Origin: Pseudoduganella sp.
GTDB lineage: Bacteria; Pseudomonadota; Gammaproteobacteria; Burkholderiales; Burkholderiaceae_D
Assembly: GCA_021323265.1 (NCBI GenBank)
Contig: JAJTCO010000052.1
Span: forward strand, 1-40,260
Reading direction: 5' to 3'
Length of the DNA: 40,260 nucleotides
Below the pieces are notes generated by a model that ran no database searches, was not told where the DNA came from, and worked only from the letters and a program-made list of their open reading frames with translations. The position numbers and the translations under genes are program-made. Below, piece after piece: positions 28,511-36,510 of this stretch. Each line of letters starts with the position of its first letter. Position 1 is the first letter of the stretch.

Positions 28511-30474
28511 CAGTAGGCCGCCTTCAGCTTGAAGTAGACGCGGCGTCCGTCCTGCTCGATGGCGCGCTGCAGCAAGCCAAGCGAAGCCGGATCAGCGTAG
28601 CGACGGTCGAACAGGTTCTGCACGCCCAGCGCCACATCGAAATGGCGTGAGAGACCGATGGTGAAGAAGTTCACGTTAGCCAGCACGAACCCGCCTGCCT
28701 GGCCCCCGCCGATCAGGCCGCGCGCACTGACATACTGTCCCTCCAGCCCGGCGTGCCACGCCCCGGCCAGTTGGCTGGTGGCGTTCAGCTTTGCCAGCCA
28801 CTGCGGCGAGTTGACTTCGCCCACGGCGCTGGAGACGTGCTGGCGCGCCACGCTGGCGCGTAGGCGTGCACCACTGGCAGATGTGCGTTCATACTCGAGC
28901 TCCACGCCGCGCGCGCTGGTGCGGCCGATGTTGCGGAAGATGGGAATGCCCAGTTCCTCGTCCTCGACCTCGGTAATCAAGCCCGAGGCCTGGTTGGCGT
29001 AAGCGCTGAGCGTCACGCTTGAACGCGGGTCAAGCTGGTGCGCCAGCGACAGCTCATGGCTGCGAATGCGCTCGCGGCCCAGGTCAGGATTGGCCAACTG
29101 GCCGCCTTGCGCGTCAATCCCGTAGAACAGCTCATAGCTGTTCGGTGCGCGGAATGCCCTGCCATAGATCGCCTTCAGCGTGGTGCCACGCGCCATCTCG
29201 GCGATCAGCGCCAGGCGCGGACTGAACACGCCGCCGGTGCTGGATTCGCGGTCGTACCGCACACCCGCGTTCAGCAGGATGCCTTCCGCCAGCGTCATTT
29301 CATCCTGCGCGTAGATGCCGAATCGCTTGCTTTCCTGCCGATCGTCCAGGTAGGTGACAAAGGGTTCGATGTCGTAATTCTGCAGCGTCAAGTCGTGGTT
29401 GTACTGGTAATCCACGCCGATCACCAGCTTGTGCGCGGCCGACAACTGCAGGAACAGGCTCACATCCGCACCCCACCAGCGCGCACGCGAGTGGTCCAGG
29501 TTGATGGAACCGAACGGCTCGCGATTCACGAAGAGCCCCTCGTAGTGGTAGTCCCCGTGGTACAGGCGAGCGGTCAGCTCACCACGCATCGGCAGCACCG
29601 CGTTGCGGTAGCTGACTTCAGCCAGGTGCAGGCCATCCATGGTCTGTCCGCCGGGAACGTTGAAGGGCTGGCCATACGAGGCGGTCGCCATGCCCTTGGT
29701 GCGCTTGCCGTCGAGCAGGGTGAAGGACCATGGACCTAACTGGCCGCGGGCAAAGAAACGCGAAACACGCTCCCAATCGAGGCCCTGTGCGGTGCCATCG
29801 AACTCCGGGAAATAGAGATCGCGACCGTCGCTGAGCCCCCGGTTGACGGCAATGAGCAACTCAGCGTCTTCGTTACGCCAGGCATAGCTCGCACTGCCGC
29901 CGCGCGTTCCCGCCTGTCCGGCTTCGATCGTCGCGCGCGCGCCTTCCAGTTCCGGTGCCCGGCGCGTGATCACGTTGATGACGCCGAAGAACGCGTTCGC
30001 ACCGTAGACGGAAGAACCTGGCCCCGGCACGAATTCGATGCGGTCCACCAGTTCCAGGTCGAGCGGAAACTCCGCGCCCAGCTGCGCCTGGTCGAACACC
30101 GGATCATTGATCCGTGTGCCATCGATTTGCAGCAGGAAGCGCGTGTTCAGGTCGCCCGAACGCAGGAAACCGCGCGCGCCCAGATAGCTGTAGCTACGGT
30201 CATTACTGGTGTGCAGGCCGCGAATGCTGCGCAGCGCGTCCGTCAGCGTACGCCAGCCGTAAGCCCGGATGTCTGCCGAAGTCAGGACCGTAACGTTCGA
30301 GGGAGCTTGCGTTGCTTTCTGGTTGAAGCGGGAAGCGCTATACACCTCCAGCGACATCAGTTGTTCGAGCGGTAAAGTAGTCAGATCGGCATCTTGCGCG
30401 CAAGCGTTCGTCGCCGCAAGCAGCAAGACTGCCAGCGGCCGTATTGCAAGGCCATGCAGTGCTGTGATTCTCAT
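28510..30474 (-). CDS. TonB-dependent outer-membrane receptor
   Basis: A 654-residue receptor. Signal peptide 1-26 (LAVLLLAATNACA), plug domain about 45-155 (NVTVLTSADIRAYGWRTLTDALRSIRGL; RIEFVPGPGSSVYGANAFFGVINVITRR), then the beta-barrel, ending with an aromatic-rich last strand (VYFKLKAAY). The minus frame is open to 30555, but the extra 27 residues are not signal-like; ATG 30474 is preferred. It is coupled to a YfiR-like gene and a c-di-GMP gene, an arrangement found in many Proteobacteria. The substrate is not predictable; the plug resembles vitamin B12 or siderophore-type receptors only in general terms. Confidence 0.92.
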   Translation of the reverse strand: MRITALHGLAIRPLAVLLLAATNACAQDADLTTLPLEQLMSLEVYSASRFNQKATQAPSNVTVLTSADIRAYGWRTLTDALRSIRGLHTSNDRSYSYLGARGFLRSGDLNTRFLLQIDGTRINDPVFDQAQLGAEFPLDLELVDRIEFVPGPGSSVYGANAFFGVINVITRRAPELEGARATIEAGQAGTRGGSASYAWRNEDAELLIAVNRGLSDGRDLYFPEFDGTAQGLDWERVSRFFARGQLGPWSFTLLDGKRTKGMATASYGQPFNVPGGQTMDGLHLAEVSYRNAVLPMRGELTARLYHGDYHYEGLFVNREPFGSINLDHSRARWWGADVSLFLQLSAAHKLVIGVDYQYNHDLTLQNYDIEPFVTYLDDRQESKRFGIYAQDEMTLAEGILLNAGVRYDRESSTGGVFSPRLALIAEMARGTTLKAIYGRAFRAPNSYELFYGIDAQGGQLANPDLGRERIRSHELSLAHQLDPRSSVTLSAYANQASGLITEVEDEELGIPIFRNIGRTSARGVELEYERTSASGARLRASVARQHVSSAVGEVNSPQWLAKLNATSQLAGAWHAGLEGQYVSARGLIGGGQAGGFVLANVNFFTIGLSRHFDVALGVQNLFDRRYADPASLGLLQRAIEQDGRRVYFKLKAAY

Positions 30475-30581
30475 CCCGATGCTTTGTTTTTTTGGTGTGT
30501 TCCCATGTTGGCATTGCCGTGCGGGAATGTACAGTGCAATGGTCGAAGGCCGCACAATTTAACAACAAAAGTACAACTATC

Positions 30582-31562
30582 TTAATTTCCAAGCAAGGCG
30601 CGCCAGGCGCTGGGGGAGTGTCCCGCCACCAGCTTGAAGGCGCGCCGGAAAACAGCCTCGTCGCTAAAGCCGCACTCGATCGCGACGCGCCGCAAACCGA
30701 AGCCAGGCCGCGCCAGCAGGCGCTTCGCCTGCTCGATCCTGCATTGCAGGATGTACTGAATGGGCGTGGTGCCCGTCGCGATGCGGAACCGGCGCGCCAG
30801 GTTGCGCTGGCTCATCGCAGTGTGCCGCGCCACGTCTTCCGGCGTAATGCCTGCGCAGCAATGTTGTTCAATGTAGGTCTGTGCCGCCGCCACCCGCTCG
30901 TCCCCATGCTGATGACGGCTGTTCGCATTCACGGCAGCCTGCTCGTAAGACAGCTGGCGCGACGAATTCGCATAGCGCGCAAACTTCAACGCCGCCTTCT
31001 CGCCGTGGAATCGGCTGACAAGATGGGCGCACGCATCGATGGTCGGCGCGATGCTGGCCGCCGTCACCAGGCGCCCATCCACCACCAGCGGCGCCTGCGG
31101 CGACAGGCGCACAGCAGGGCGGGTGGACGCGATGGCGCGTCGGTCCGCCAGGTTGCAGGTGGCATCGCGCCCGTCCAGCAATCCGGTGAGCGCCAACAGC
31201 CGCACGCCGCTCGCTGCCGCGAGGATGCAGCCCCCCGCTTCGTAATGGCGCACGATCCAGCGCAACAGGGCAGGGCTGGCCGGCACCTCGCCATAAAAGG
31301 ACGGCAGCACCAGCACGTCCGCCGCGCGCGCATTGCGCAGGCTGCGCTCCGGCGTGATCACGGGACCAGTGAAGGAGCGTACCGGCTGCAGGGTCGGCCC
31401 CACCAGGGCCACATCGAACATGGCCGCCGCCGCAAGATCCGGCTGGCGCGCATTCAGCGTTCCCGCCACCGCCAACAATTCACGGATCAACATGACACCT
31501 CCCGCCCAGCAATTGTGGTCAATGTAGATGTTGACAGGTATGGCGGAAGAAGTATGTTGCAT
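30582..31562 (-). CDS. GlxA-family AraC-type regulator
   Basis: A 326-residue regulator. A DJ-1/PfpI-like domain spans about 8-190 (VNIYIDHNCWAGGVMLIRELLAVAG; ADVLVLPSFYGE; AASGVRLLALTGLLDGRDATC), followed by two AraC helix-turn-helix units to the end (ITPEDVARHTAMSQRNLARRF; GLRRVAIECGFSDEAVFRRAFK). The nucleophile position has Ser in place of the Cys of active DJ-1 proteins, as is common for this regulator family. The start at 31562 keeps the first beta strand. A second Met at 31493 has a much stronger ribosome site (GGGAGGTG) but would lose that strand. It is divergent from a desaturase gene, with 48 bp between them, and may regulate it. Confidence 0.9.
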   Translation of the reverse strand: MQHTSSAIPVNIYIDHNCWAGGVMLIRELLAVAGTLNARQPDLAAAAMFDVALVGPTLQPVRSFTGPVITPERSLRNARAADVLVLPSFYGEVPASPALLRWIVRHYEAGGCILAAASGVRLLALTGLLDGRDATCNLADRRAIASTRPAVRLSPQAPLVVDGRLVTAASIAPTIDACAHLVSRFHGEKAALKFARYANSSRQLSYEQAAVNANSRHQHGDERVAAAQTYIEQHCCAGITPEDVARHTAMSQRNLARRFRIATGTTPIQYILQCRIEQAKRLLARPGFGLRRVAIECGFSDEAVFRRAFKLVAGHSPSAWRALLGN

Positions 31563-31610
31563 GACGAATATTGTACTGCCTACCGGAGCCGACGAGGCTA
31601 GGATGAAGCC

Positions 31611-32459
31611 ATGAATATCCTCTCCTATATCGACAAGCAGGAACTCCGGGCTTTCACCACGGCCAACAACTGGCGCGCAGCGCAGGTGGTCGCCATCAAT
31701 ATCGCCCTGGTCGCAGGCGGCTTCGCGCTGCCGGCGCTATGGGCTCATCCCGCAGCCTGGGTGCTCGCTTCCATGCTCCTGGCAGGCCGCGCGCTGGGCT
31801 TTGCGATCCTCACGCACGACACGGCACACCAGAATTTCTTCACATCGCGCCGCGTGAACCAGTGGGTGGGGAAATGGATCTTCGGTGCCTTGCCCAATGT
31901 GCCGTATGACGCCTACCGCCGTGGCCATCTCGAACATCACCGCGCCGCCGGCACGGATGCGGACCCCGACCTGGCATTCGTTGAAGGCTACCCCGCTACA
32001 CGTGCAAGCCTGGTGCGCAAGCTACTGCGAGATGTGTCGGGTTTGAACGGCGTGAAGGGGATCATCTACCAATTCCACACGACCGATCGTGGGGCGCTGT
32101 ATCCCTTCTTCCTGATGCACGGGCTGATACTGGCTCTGCTCTGGGCGCTTGGCGTGCCGCAGGTGTACGCCTGCTGGTGGTTGGGGCAGATGTTCGTATT
32201 TCCGCTGCTCTTGCGCCTGCGGGTGATGGGGGAGCACGGTGGCGTGCCTGACCACTTCGATCGGGATCCGCGCCGGAATACTGCCACTACATTGGCTGGC
32301 CCGCTAGCCCGACTGTTTATTGCGCCGAACTTCGTCAACTACCACGTTGAGCATCACATGGCTGCGACGGTGCCTGGGTATAAATTACCCGCACGTGGCG
32401 CTCCGCTCTTGCGGCGCTCGCGGCGCGTTGGACAACATGCGGTAATCGTTAACAGCTAG
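31611..32459 (+). CDS. Fatty acid desaturase family protein
   Basis: A 282-residue membrane enzyme with the three histidine boxes of integral-membrane di-iron desaturases: HDTAH (about 69), HLEHH (about 103) and HVEHH (about 243). Hydrophobic segments lie at about 27-60 and 155-200. The substrate could be acyl lipid or another alkyl group; the family includes hydroxylases. The last 25 residues (after VPGYKLP) are arginine-rich and unlike the usual end. Dropping one C from the CCC near 32387 would instead give a more family-like segment, so a frameshift is possible. The start ATG is preceded by ATGAAGCC with no strong ribosome site. Confidence 0.82.
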   Translation: MNILSYIDKQELRAFTTANNWRAAQVVAINIALVAGGFALPALWAHPAAWVLASMLLAGRALGFAILTHDTAHQNFFTSRRVNQWVGKWIFGALPNVPYDAYRRGHLEHHRAAGTDADPDLAFVEGYPATRASLVRKLLRDVSGLNGVKGIIYQFHTTDRGALYPFFLMHGLILALLWALGVPQVYACWWLGQMFVFPLLLRLRVMGEHGGVPDHFDRDPRRNTATTLAGPLARLFIAPNFVNYHVEHHMAATVPGYKLPARGAPLLRRSRRVGQHAVIVNS

Positions 32460-32557
32460 ACACGACGATTGTTGTCGCTCGCTGAGCATATTGTCGTCGA
32501 GCTGAGAAGTTTGGCTAGCGACAAACAGATAGAGAAGCCATCAAACGCCAGTCTCGG

Positions 32558-32598
32558 AATGCGCCGCGGTACAGTTTTCACAGTGCGCGCGGCGCATT
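32558..32598. repeat. Perfect 10-bp inverted repeat in the gap 32460-32655
   Basis: AATGCGCCGC (32558-32567) and GCGGCGCATT (32589-32598) with a 21-nt AT-richer loop. No T run follows on either strand. The gap also holds an imperfect direct repeat (TTGTCGCTCGCTGAG near 32470, TTGTCGTCGAGCTGAG near 32490). I see no gene in it. It lies between the desaturase and the convergent end of the STAND operon, so it could serve as a transcript end or as a trace of a past insertion. Confidence 0.5.
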
Positions 32599-32655
32599 GG
32601 CGAAGGACGTTTAGCCTAGCTGATAGCTAAATAGCGAGAGCCAGCGCTTGAGTAC

Positions 32656-33075
32656 TTAGGCTGGTGGTACGGGAGGATCGTTGTCGACCTCAGGATAGAC
32701 ATCCGATTCGTCTTCGTCTGCACATTCAACTTTGAGCGTCGGGTTGGTAGGCGGCGGCCCAAACTTGAAACTGAGATTTAGCGTTTCCTTGACGGTGTTG
32801 ACATCAGTCAAGGTCGCAAACTTGCGGTTCTTGCTGATCGAAGGTTGGCTCAGTTGGCTCTGCCCGAGCTGCTTGATGTTGATAGATTCGATTCGGACGT
32901 CGTCAGGAGTCGGTTCTTTCAACTTGAACGACAAAACTGTGTCGTTCTCAGTTACCTTCAGCACTTCCGGGTCAAATTTTCCTTTATAAGAGTACGAGCC
33001 ATCCTTGTTTGTGACCTTTTTTACAGTCACTTTGCAATGGATCACCGGCGGGTCATCTTTCAGTTTGTCGCTCAT
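32656..33075 (-). CDS. Small acidic protein of unknown function coupled to the STAND gene
   Basis: A 139-residue cytoplasmic protein with no signal peptide and no membrane segment. The middle is beta-rich (KFDPEVLKVTENDTVLSFKLKEPTPDDVRIESINI) with the pattern of an immunoglobulin- or cupredoxin-like fold. The C-terminus is strongly acidic and proline-rich (ADEDESDVYPEVDNDPPVPPA). I have a weak memory of a family called DP-EP after such motifs, with no known role. Its ATG overlaps the stop of the STAND gene (ATGA, 33075-33072), so the two are made together. GC is low for this genome, about 45-50%. No cysteine pair or catalytic motif is seen. Confidence 0.7.
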   Translation of the reverse strand: MSDKLKDDPPVIHCKVTVKKVTNKDGSYSYKGKFDPEVLKVTENDTVLSFKLKEPTPDDVRIESINIKQLGQSQLSQPSISKNRKFATLTDVNTVKETLNLSFKFGPPPTNPTLKVECADEDESDVYPEVDNDPPVPPA

Positions 33076-36000
33076 GGCGTACCTTTCTGTTGTGGGTGAA
33101 GACTTATATAGCGAAGATAGCGTGGGTCCTTGTAGCCCATCTTTGCGAGCATTTTTATATGCTCAGACACTTTGGCACTGTTCCCTAAACAAACATTTGC
33201 GCGGACCTGTAAGGCAAGCAGTGCAAAATCAGTCGATGACGCAGTCGGCCCAGCAAGTACTTCAATTGCACGCTGACAAGCCTCATGACTCCCCTTTTGG
33301 TCGTTAGAAGAAGTTGCCAAGTCCGCTCGGGTCAATAGCGCTTCCGCAAGGTAAAGCGCTGGGGTTGTGTCTTTTGCAGCGGCATTATGCTTCTCGAGGA
33401 TCGCAATGTTTGCATCGAGATTTCTTGTTGCCTCTTCGCGCTTCCCTGTCTGCATCTGAAGCAGTGCGAGAGTCGTTCCAAACTTAGCGGCTTGCTGGGC
33501 CAGACTAACATTCTTCGAATCAGCCGAAACCAGCTCTGCCATCTTGTCGCAGAGAATTTTGAGGCGGCCATACTTTTCGTTAGCTGTAACGCTTTCGTCG
33601 AGCAATTCGATTTGACGAGCCTGAGTGAAATACAGTCGAGCTAACCACCTGGCGTTTCCAGGTTCCTGAACAACAATCTTTTGCAGAAACTTCTCTGCTT
33701 GTCGCAGTGACTCGAATGCATCCGCCGCCTTGCCCGTTACCCATTGCACGGTTGCCTGACGCATCAACGATAGTGTCAGCCTGAACGTCCATGTCGAGTT
33801 ACCCTCGTGAACTGGACGGAGCAGCTTCTCTTCCTCTTTGTACAGCGCCATGGCATCGTCAAGTTGCCCAAGCTTCAGACGCGACTCAGCTTGCCACGAG
33901 ATGCTATTAGCGAGGTCGACAATGAGCCCGTTATCCTTAGGGCGCTTTTCCAAGGCTTTTAGCTTCAAGAGTCTTGACTCTTCAAACTGCGCGGCGGCCA
34001 GAGAGAACTGTGAGCGCCGTAAGGCGCTACTTCCGAGACTTGTATAGGCATACGATTGTTGAATCCAACCGTCTATATCGGTTGGATCGAGCGCCGCGTA
34101 CTTCTTTGCGTAGTCCAAATACTCAGTCATGGATTGTTCGGACTCGCGCCATTCGTTTAGTGCGTTGTGATATTGGCCGCGTAGGAATGCATTTGTGCCT
34201 TTTTCCTTCAATGCATACCTATCGTCTGCGAAGTCCGAAGGTAATTTCTTCAACAGCTCGTTCGCTGCTTGAATAGCAGCCAGCGCTTCCTTGCGTTTTG
34301 CACGCGAAAGCTGCACCTCGGTAATGACGTGAAGCGCCTTGGCCTTTTGAACCGTCATCGAGTTGTTGTCAGAAACATGTTCCGGTTTTGCGAGGTAGGT
34401 CATCGCCTTGCCGCTGACATCATCAAGAAGATCTAACTTGCCAATCGGACGCAACTTATCAACGAAATCACCTAGCATGAAAGTTAAAAGTCCTTCTGCA
34501 TCGGCACGCTGTCTCTCGGCTAATTGTTGCGCACTCCGTGCGACCAAGCCAAGAACGCCAGCTGCGACGGCGAGAAGTGCAATCAGAACCGTCACGCTCA
34601 GGCGAACTCGTTCACCGAACCTTGCACGACCTACCGAGGCCGCAACGTACTCCCGAGCCAAGCTCGATAGTGCGAAGTCGTTTAATTTGAGAAGTTCTGC
34701 CGCTTGGATAACCTGACTACCGTTTGGAATCAATTGGTCGCGAGAGCGTTTGGCTGCGGCCCACCGGCTAGCCTGACCTTCAATTCGCGAGCGGAGTTGT
34801 AGAGCGTTGCGATAGCGCTCTATCCACTCAGAAACTCGAGACCATTGCCGCAGGAGCGCCTCGTGTGCCACGCCAAAGCTTGGGACATCGCCGGCGAGCT
34901 CACTTACGAAAAGGCGAGCCTCGACCATTACCCTTACTAACTCGCGCTCGTCTTCAGTCCGCAACATGGAAAGCGGGCTTCTCCGCGAGGTAACTGCTGC
35001 CTGATCGTCACCGACGTTAACAAGCAAGGACAACACATGGGGTAGGGCCGCAAGCTGCGAACCACTGAGCTGGGAAACCACCTGCTCCGCACGGACGCCG
35101 ACTGCACCCTCAATGCCACCTAGCTGTCGATAAACCTTGAACCTCAATGAACCGTCCTCTCCGCGCTGACGATAGAGTTCGTTGAGCGCGTATTGAAGCA
35201 TCGGCAGCATGTCAGGGTTGCCGCGGGCCGCGTCACACAGCACATCATCAAGGCTGGCACCAGTTTGCTCGTCCTTCTCAAATGACAGACTGGCGGAAAT
35301 TGCCGGTTCACGCACTATTTGCGCAATGTCCGCACCGTTCGGCGGTAATACATCAAAGTGGCCACCGCGCGTTTTGAGTGCCAGCAAGACTTCCTGAGCC
35401 ATAACCTCAGGGTAAAAGTCATTCCGGCACGCCATCAGCATGAGTAGGCAGTTAGATTTGGCAAGTGATTCGATTGCGGCGATAAAGCAGTCAGCCTCGC
35501 CTGGTTGGGAGCGGAAGATGGCTTCGAGGCGGTCGATGAAGACCCCGACGACTGGGCGACCGCATGCGCGGTTGCGCAGTTCGGCGGCGACGGCACCGGG
35601 GGCTTCGGCCAAGCGCTGGCCGAGGCTATCGGCGCTGGCTCCAGGAAACAGAGGTTCGCCGTTAATGTCGGCATCGATCAGCGCGCCGGCCAAGGCTTGG
35701 AACAGGGTCCCGCTACCAAGGTCCGCGCAATCGAGATAAACCGTGCTGGTTAGGCCGATCGGCTCATCGGAGCGGGTGGCGCCTGCCATTAAATTGGGCA
35801 GTAGACCGGCCCGAACCAAGGACGTCTTACCCGAACCCGATGGCCCGAGTATCAATGCCATAGCGCATCCATGTGCGGCCTGAGTCATGACCACCTCACG
35901 CAGCTGTGCCGTCGCCTGCATCCGCCCGAAGAAGATCGCGGCGTGATTTTCCTGGAATGCCTCCAGGCCACGGAATGGGGAGCCGCCCTCCCAAACGGTC

Positions 36001-36323
36001 GATGGCGGGGCGGCGAAGGTCACAATCGGGGCGATGGCACGGTAGCCGCGCTTGCGGATCGTTTCAATATAGCGCGGTTCGGTGCTCGAATCGCCGAAGG
36101 CGCGGCGCAGCTGGGTGATGGCCTTGTGAACGGGGTTATCGCCCAGTTCGTTGCTTCCCCAGCAAGCCTGCAGGATCTCTTCCGCCGGAATCACGGCACC
36201 CGGATGGCGGCACAAGTAGCGCAATACGGCCATCGCGCGCGGCTCGAGCTGAGTCTTCGCGTCTCCACTGCTGACGATGTTGGATTCCGGACTGACTAGC
36301 CAGTCTCCGAATTGAAACTCCAT
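33072..36323 (-). CDS. Membrane STAND ATPase with OmpR-type DNA-binding domain and TPR-like tail
   Basis: A 1083-residue protein. Residues 1-100 form an OmpR/CadC-type winged helix (LEPRAMAVLRYLCRHPGAVIPAEEIL; HKAITQLRRAFGD; YIETIRKRGYRAIAPI). Residues 113-135 (GSPFRGLEAFQENHAAIFFGR) match the entry segment of nSTAND1-type ATPases. Walker A is GPSGSGKT (160-167), and a Walker B-like segment VFIDRLEAIF (261-270) follows. HEALLRQWSR (487-496) is typical of the C-terminal helper region. One TM helix lies at about 574-596. Residues 600-1083 are helical repeats, probably TPR, and by CadC analogy would be outside the cytoplasm. The ribosome site GGAAGG is just before the ATG. GC changes from about 60% to about 50% near 35455. 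It is divergent from two unknown genes and overlaps a small gene. Confidence 0.85.
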   Translation of the reverse strand: MEFQFGDWLVSPESNIVSSGDAKTQLEPRAMAVLRYLCRHPGAVIPAEEILQACWGSNELGDNPVHKAITQLRRAFGDSSTEPRYIETIRKRGYRAIAPIVTFAAPPSTVWEGGSPFRGLEAFQENHAAIFFGRMQATAQLREVVMTQAAHGCAMALILGPSGSGKTSLVRAGLLPNLMAGATRSDEPIGLTSTVYLDCADLGSGTLFQALAGALIDADINGEPLFPGASADSLGQRLAEAPGAVAAELRNRACGRPVVGVFIDRLEAIFRSQPGEADCFIAAIESLAKSNCLLMLMACRNDFYPEVMAQEVLLALKTRGGHFDVLPPNGADIAQIVREPAISASLSFEKDEQTGASLDDVLCDAARGNPDMLPMLQYALNELYRQRGEDGSLRFKVYRQLGGIEGAVGVRAEQVVSQLSGSQLAALPHVLSLLVNVGDDQAAVTSRRSPLSMLRTEDERELVRVMVEARLFVSELAGDVPSFGVAHEALLRQWSRVSEWIERYRNALQLRSRIEGQASRWAAAKRSRDQLIPNGSQVIQAAELLKLNDFALSSLAREYVAASVGRARFGERVRLSVTVLIALLAVAAGVLGLVARSAQQLAERQRADAEGLLTFMLGDFVDKLRPIGKLDLLDDVSGKAMTYLAKPEHVSDNNSMTVQKAKALHVITEVQLSRAKRKEALAAIQAANELLKKLPSDFADDRYALKEKGTNAFLRGQYHNALNEWRESEQSMTEYLDYAKKYAALDPTDIDGWIQQSYAYTSLGSSALRRSQFSLAAAQFEESRLLKLKALEKRPKDNGLIVDLANSISWQAESRLKLGQLDDAMALYKEEEKLLRPVHEGNSTWTFRLTLSLMRQATVQWVTGKAADAFESLRQAEKFLQKIVVQEPGNARWLARLYFTQARQIELLDESVTANEKYGRLKILCDKMAELVSADSKNVSLAQQAAKFGTTLALLQMQTGKREEATRNLDANIAILEKHNAAAKDTTPALYLAEALLTRADLATSSNDQKGSHEACQRAIEVLAGPTASSTDFALLALQVRANVCLGNSAKVSEHIKMLAKMGYKDPRYLRYISLHPQQKGTP

Positions 36324-36372
36324 GGCCTTCCAACCTTCTGTTCTTCTCTGTCTTATAAATCAATGACTTAGA

Positions 36373-36464
36373 AACCTTCCGGCGCCAACCTTCCGGTCCG
36401 GAAGGTTTGCTTCCGGCCTTCGGAAGACTACGGGAAGGCGGGGGAAGGCTTTTCTTTCTATAGT
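36373..36464. promoter_or_regulatory. Divergent control region with repeated GGAAGG motifs
   Basis: AACCTTCCGG occurs at 36373-36382 and 36387-36396, with inverse CCGGAAGGTT at 36398-36407, forming a 21-bp palindrome. CTTCCG/CGGAAG arms lie at 36410-36426. GGGAAGG occurs at 36432-36438 and 36442-36448, 10 bp apart, and ends 10 bp before a candidate -10, TATAGT (36459-36464), for the plus-strand pair. On the minus strand TATAAG (36357-36352) is a candidate -10 for the STAND gene, and its -35 position falls in the first AACCTTCCGG. Both -35 regions are thus covered by the same motif. The STAND winged helix is the likely binder. Confidence 0.55.
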
Positions 36465-36510
36465 GCAGTCATTGCCAAACGGCCAAATCTTAACATTCTC
36501 TAAAGCAAAA

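Noticed and set aside
36463..36510. GTG start for the first unknown gene
   Set aside because: The GTG overlaps the candidate -10 (TATAGT); the ATG at 36511 is more likely.
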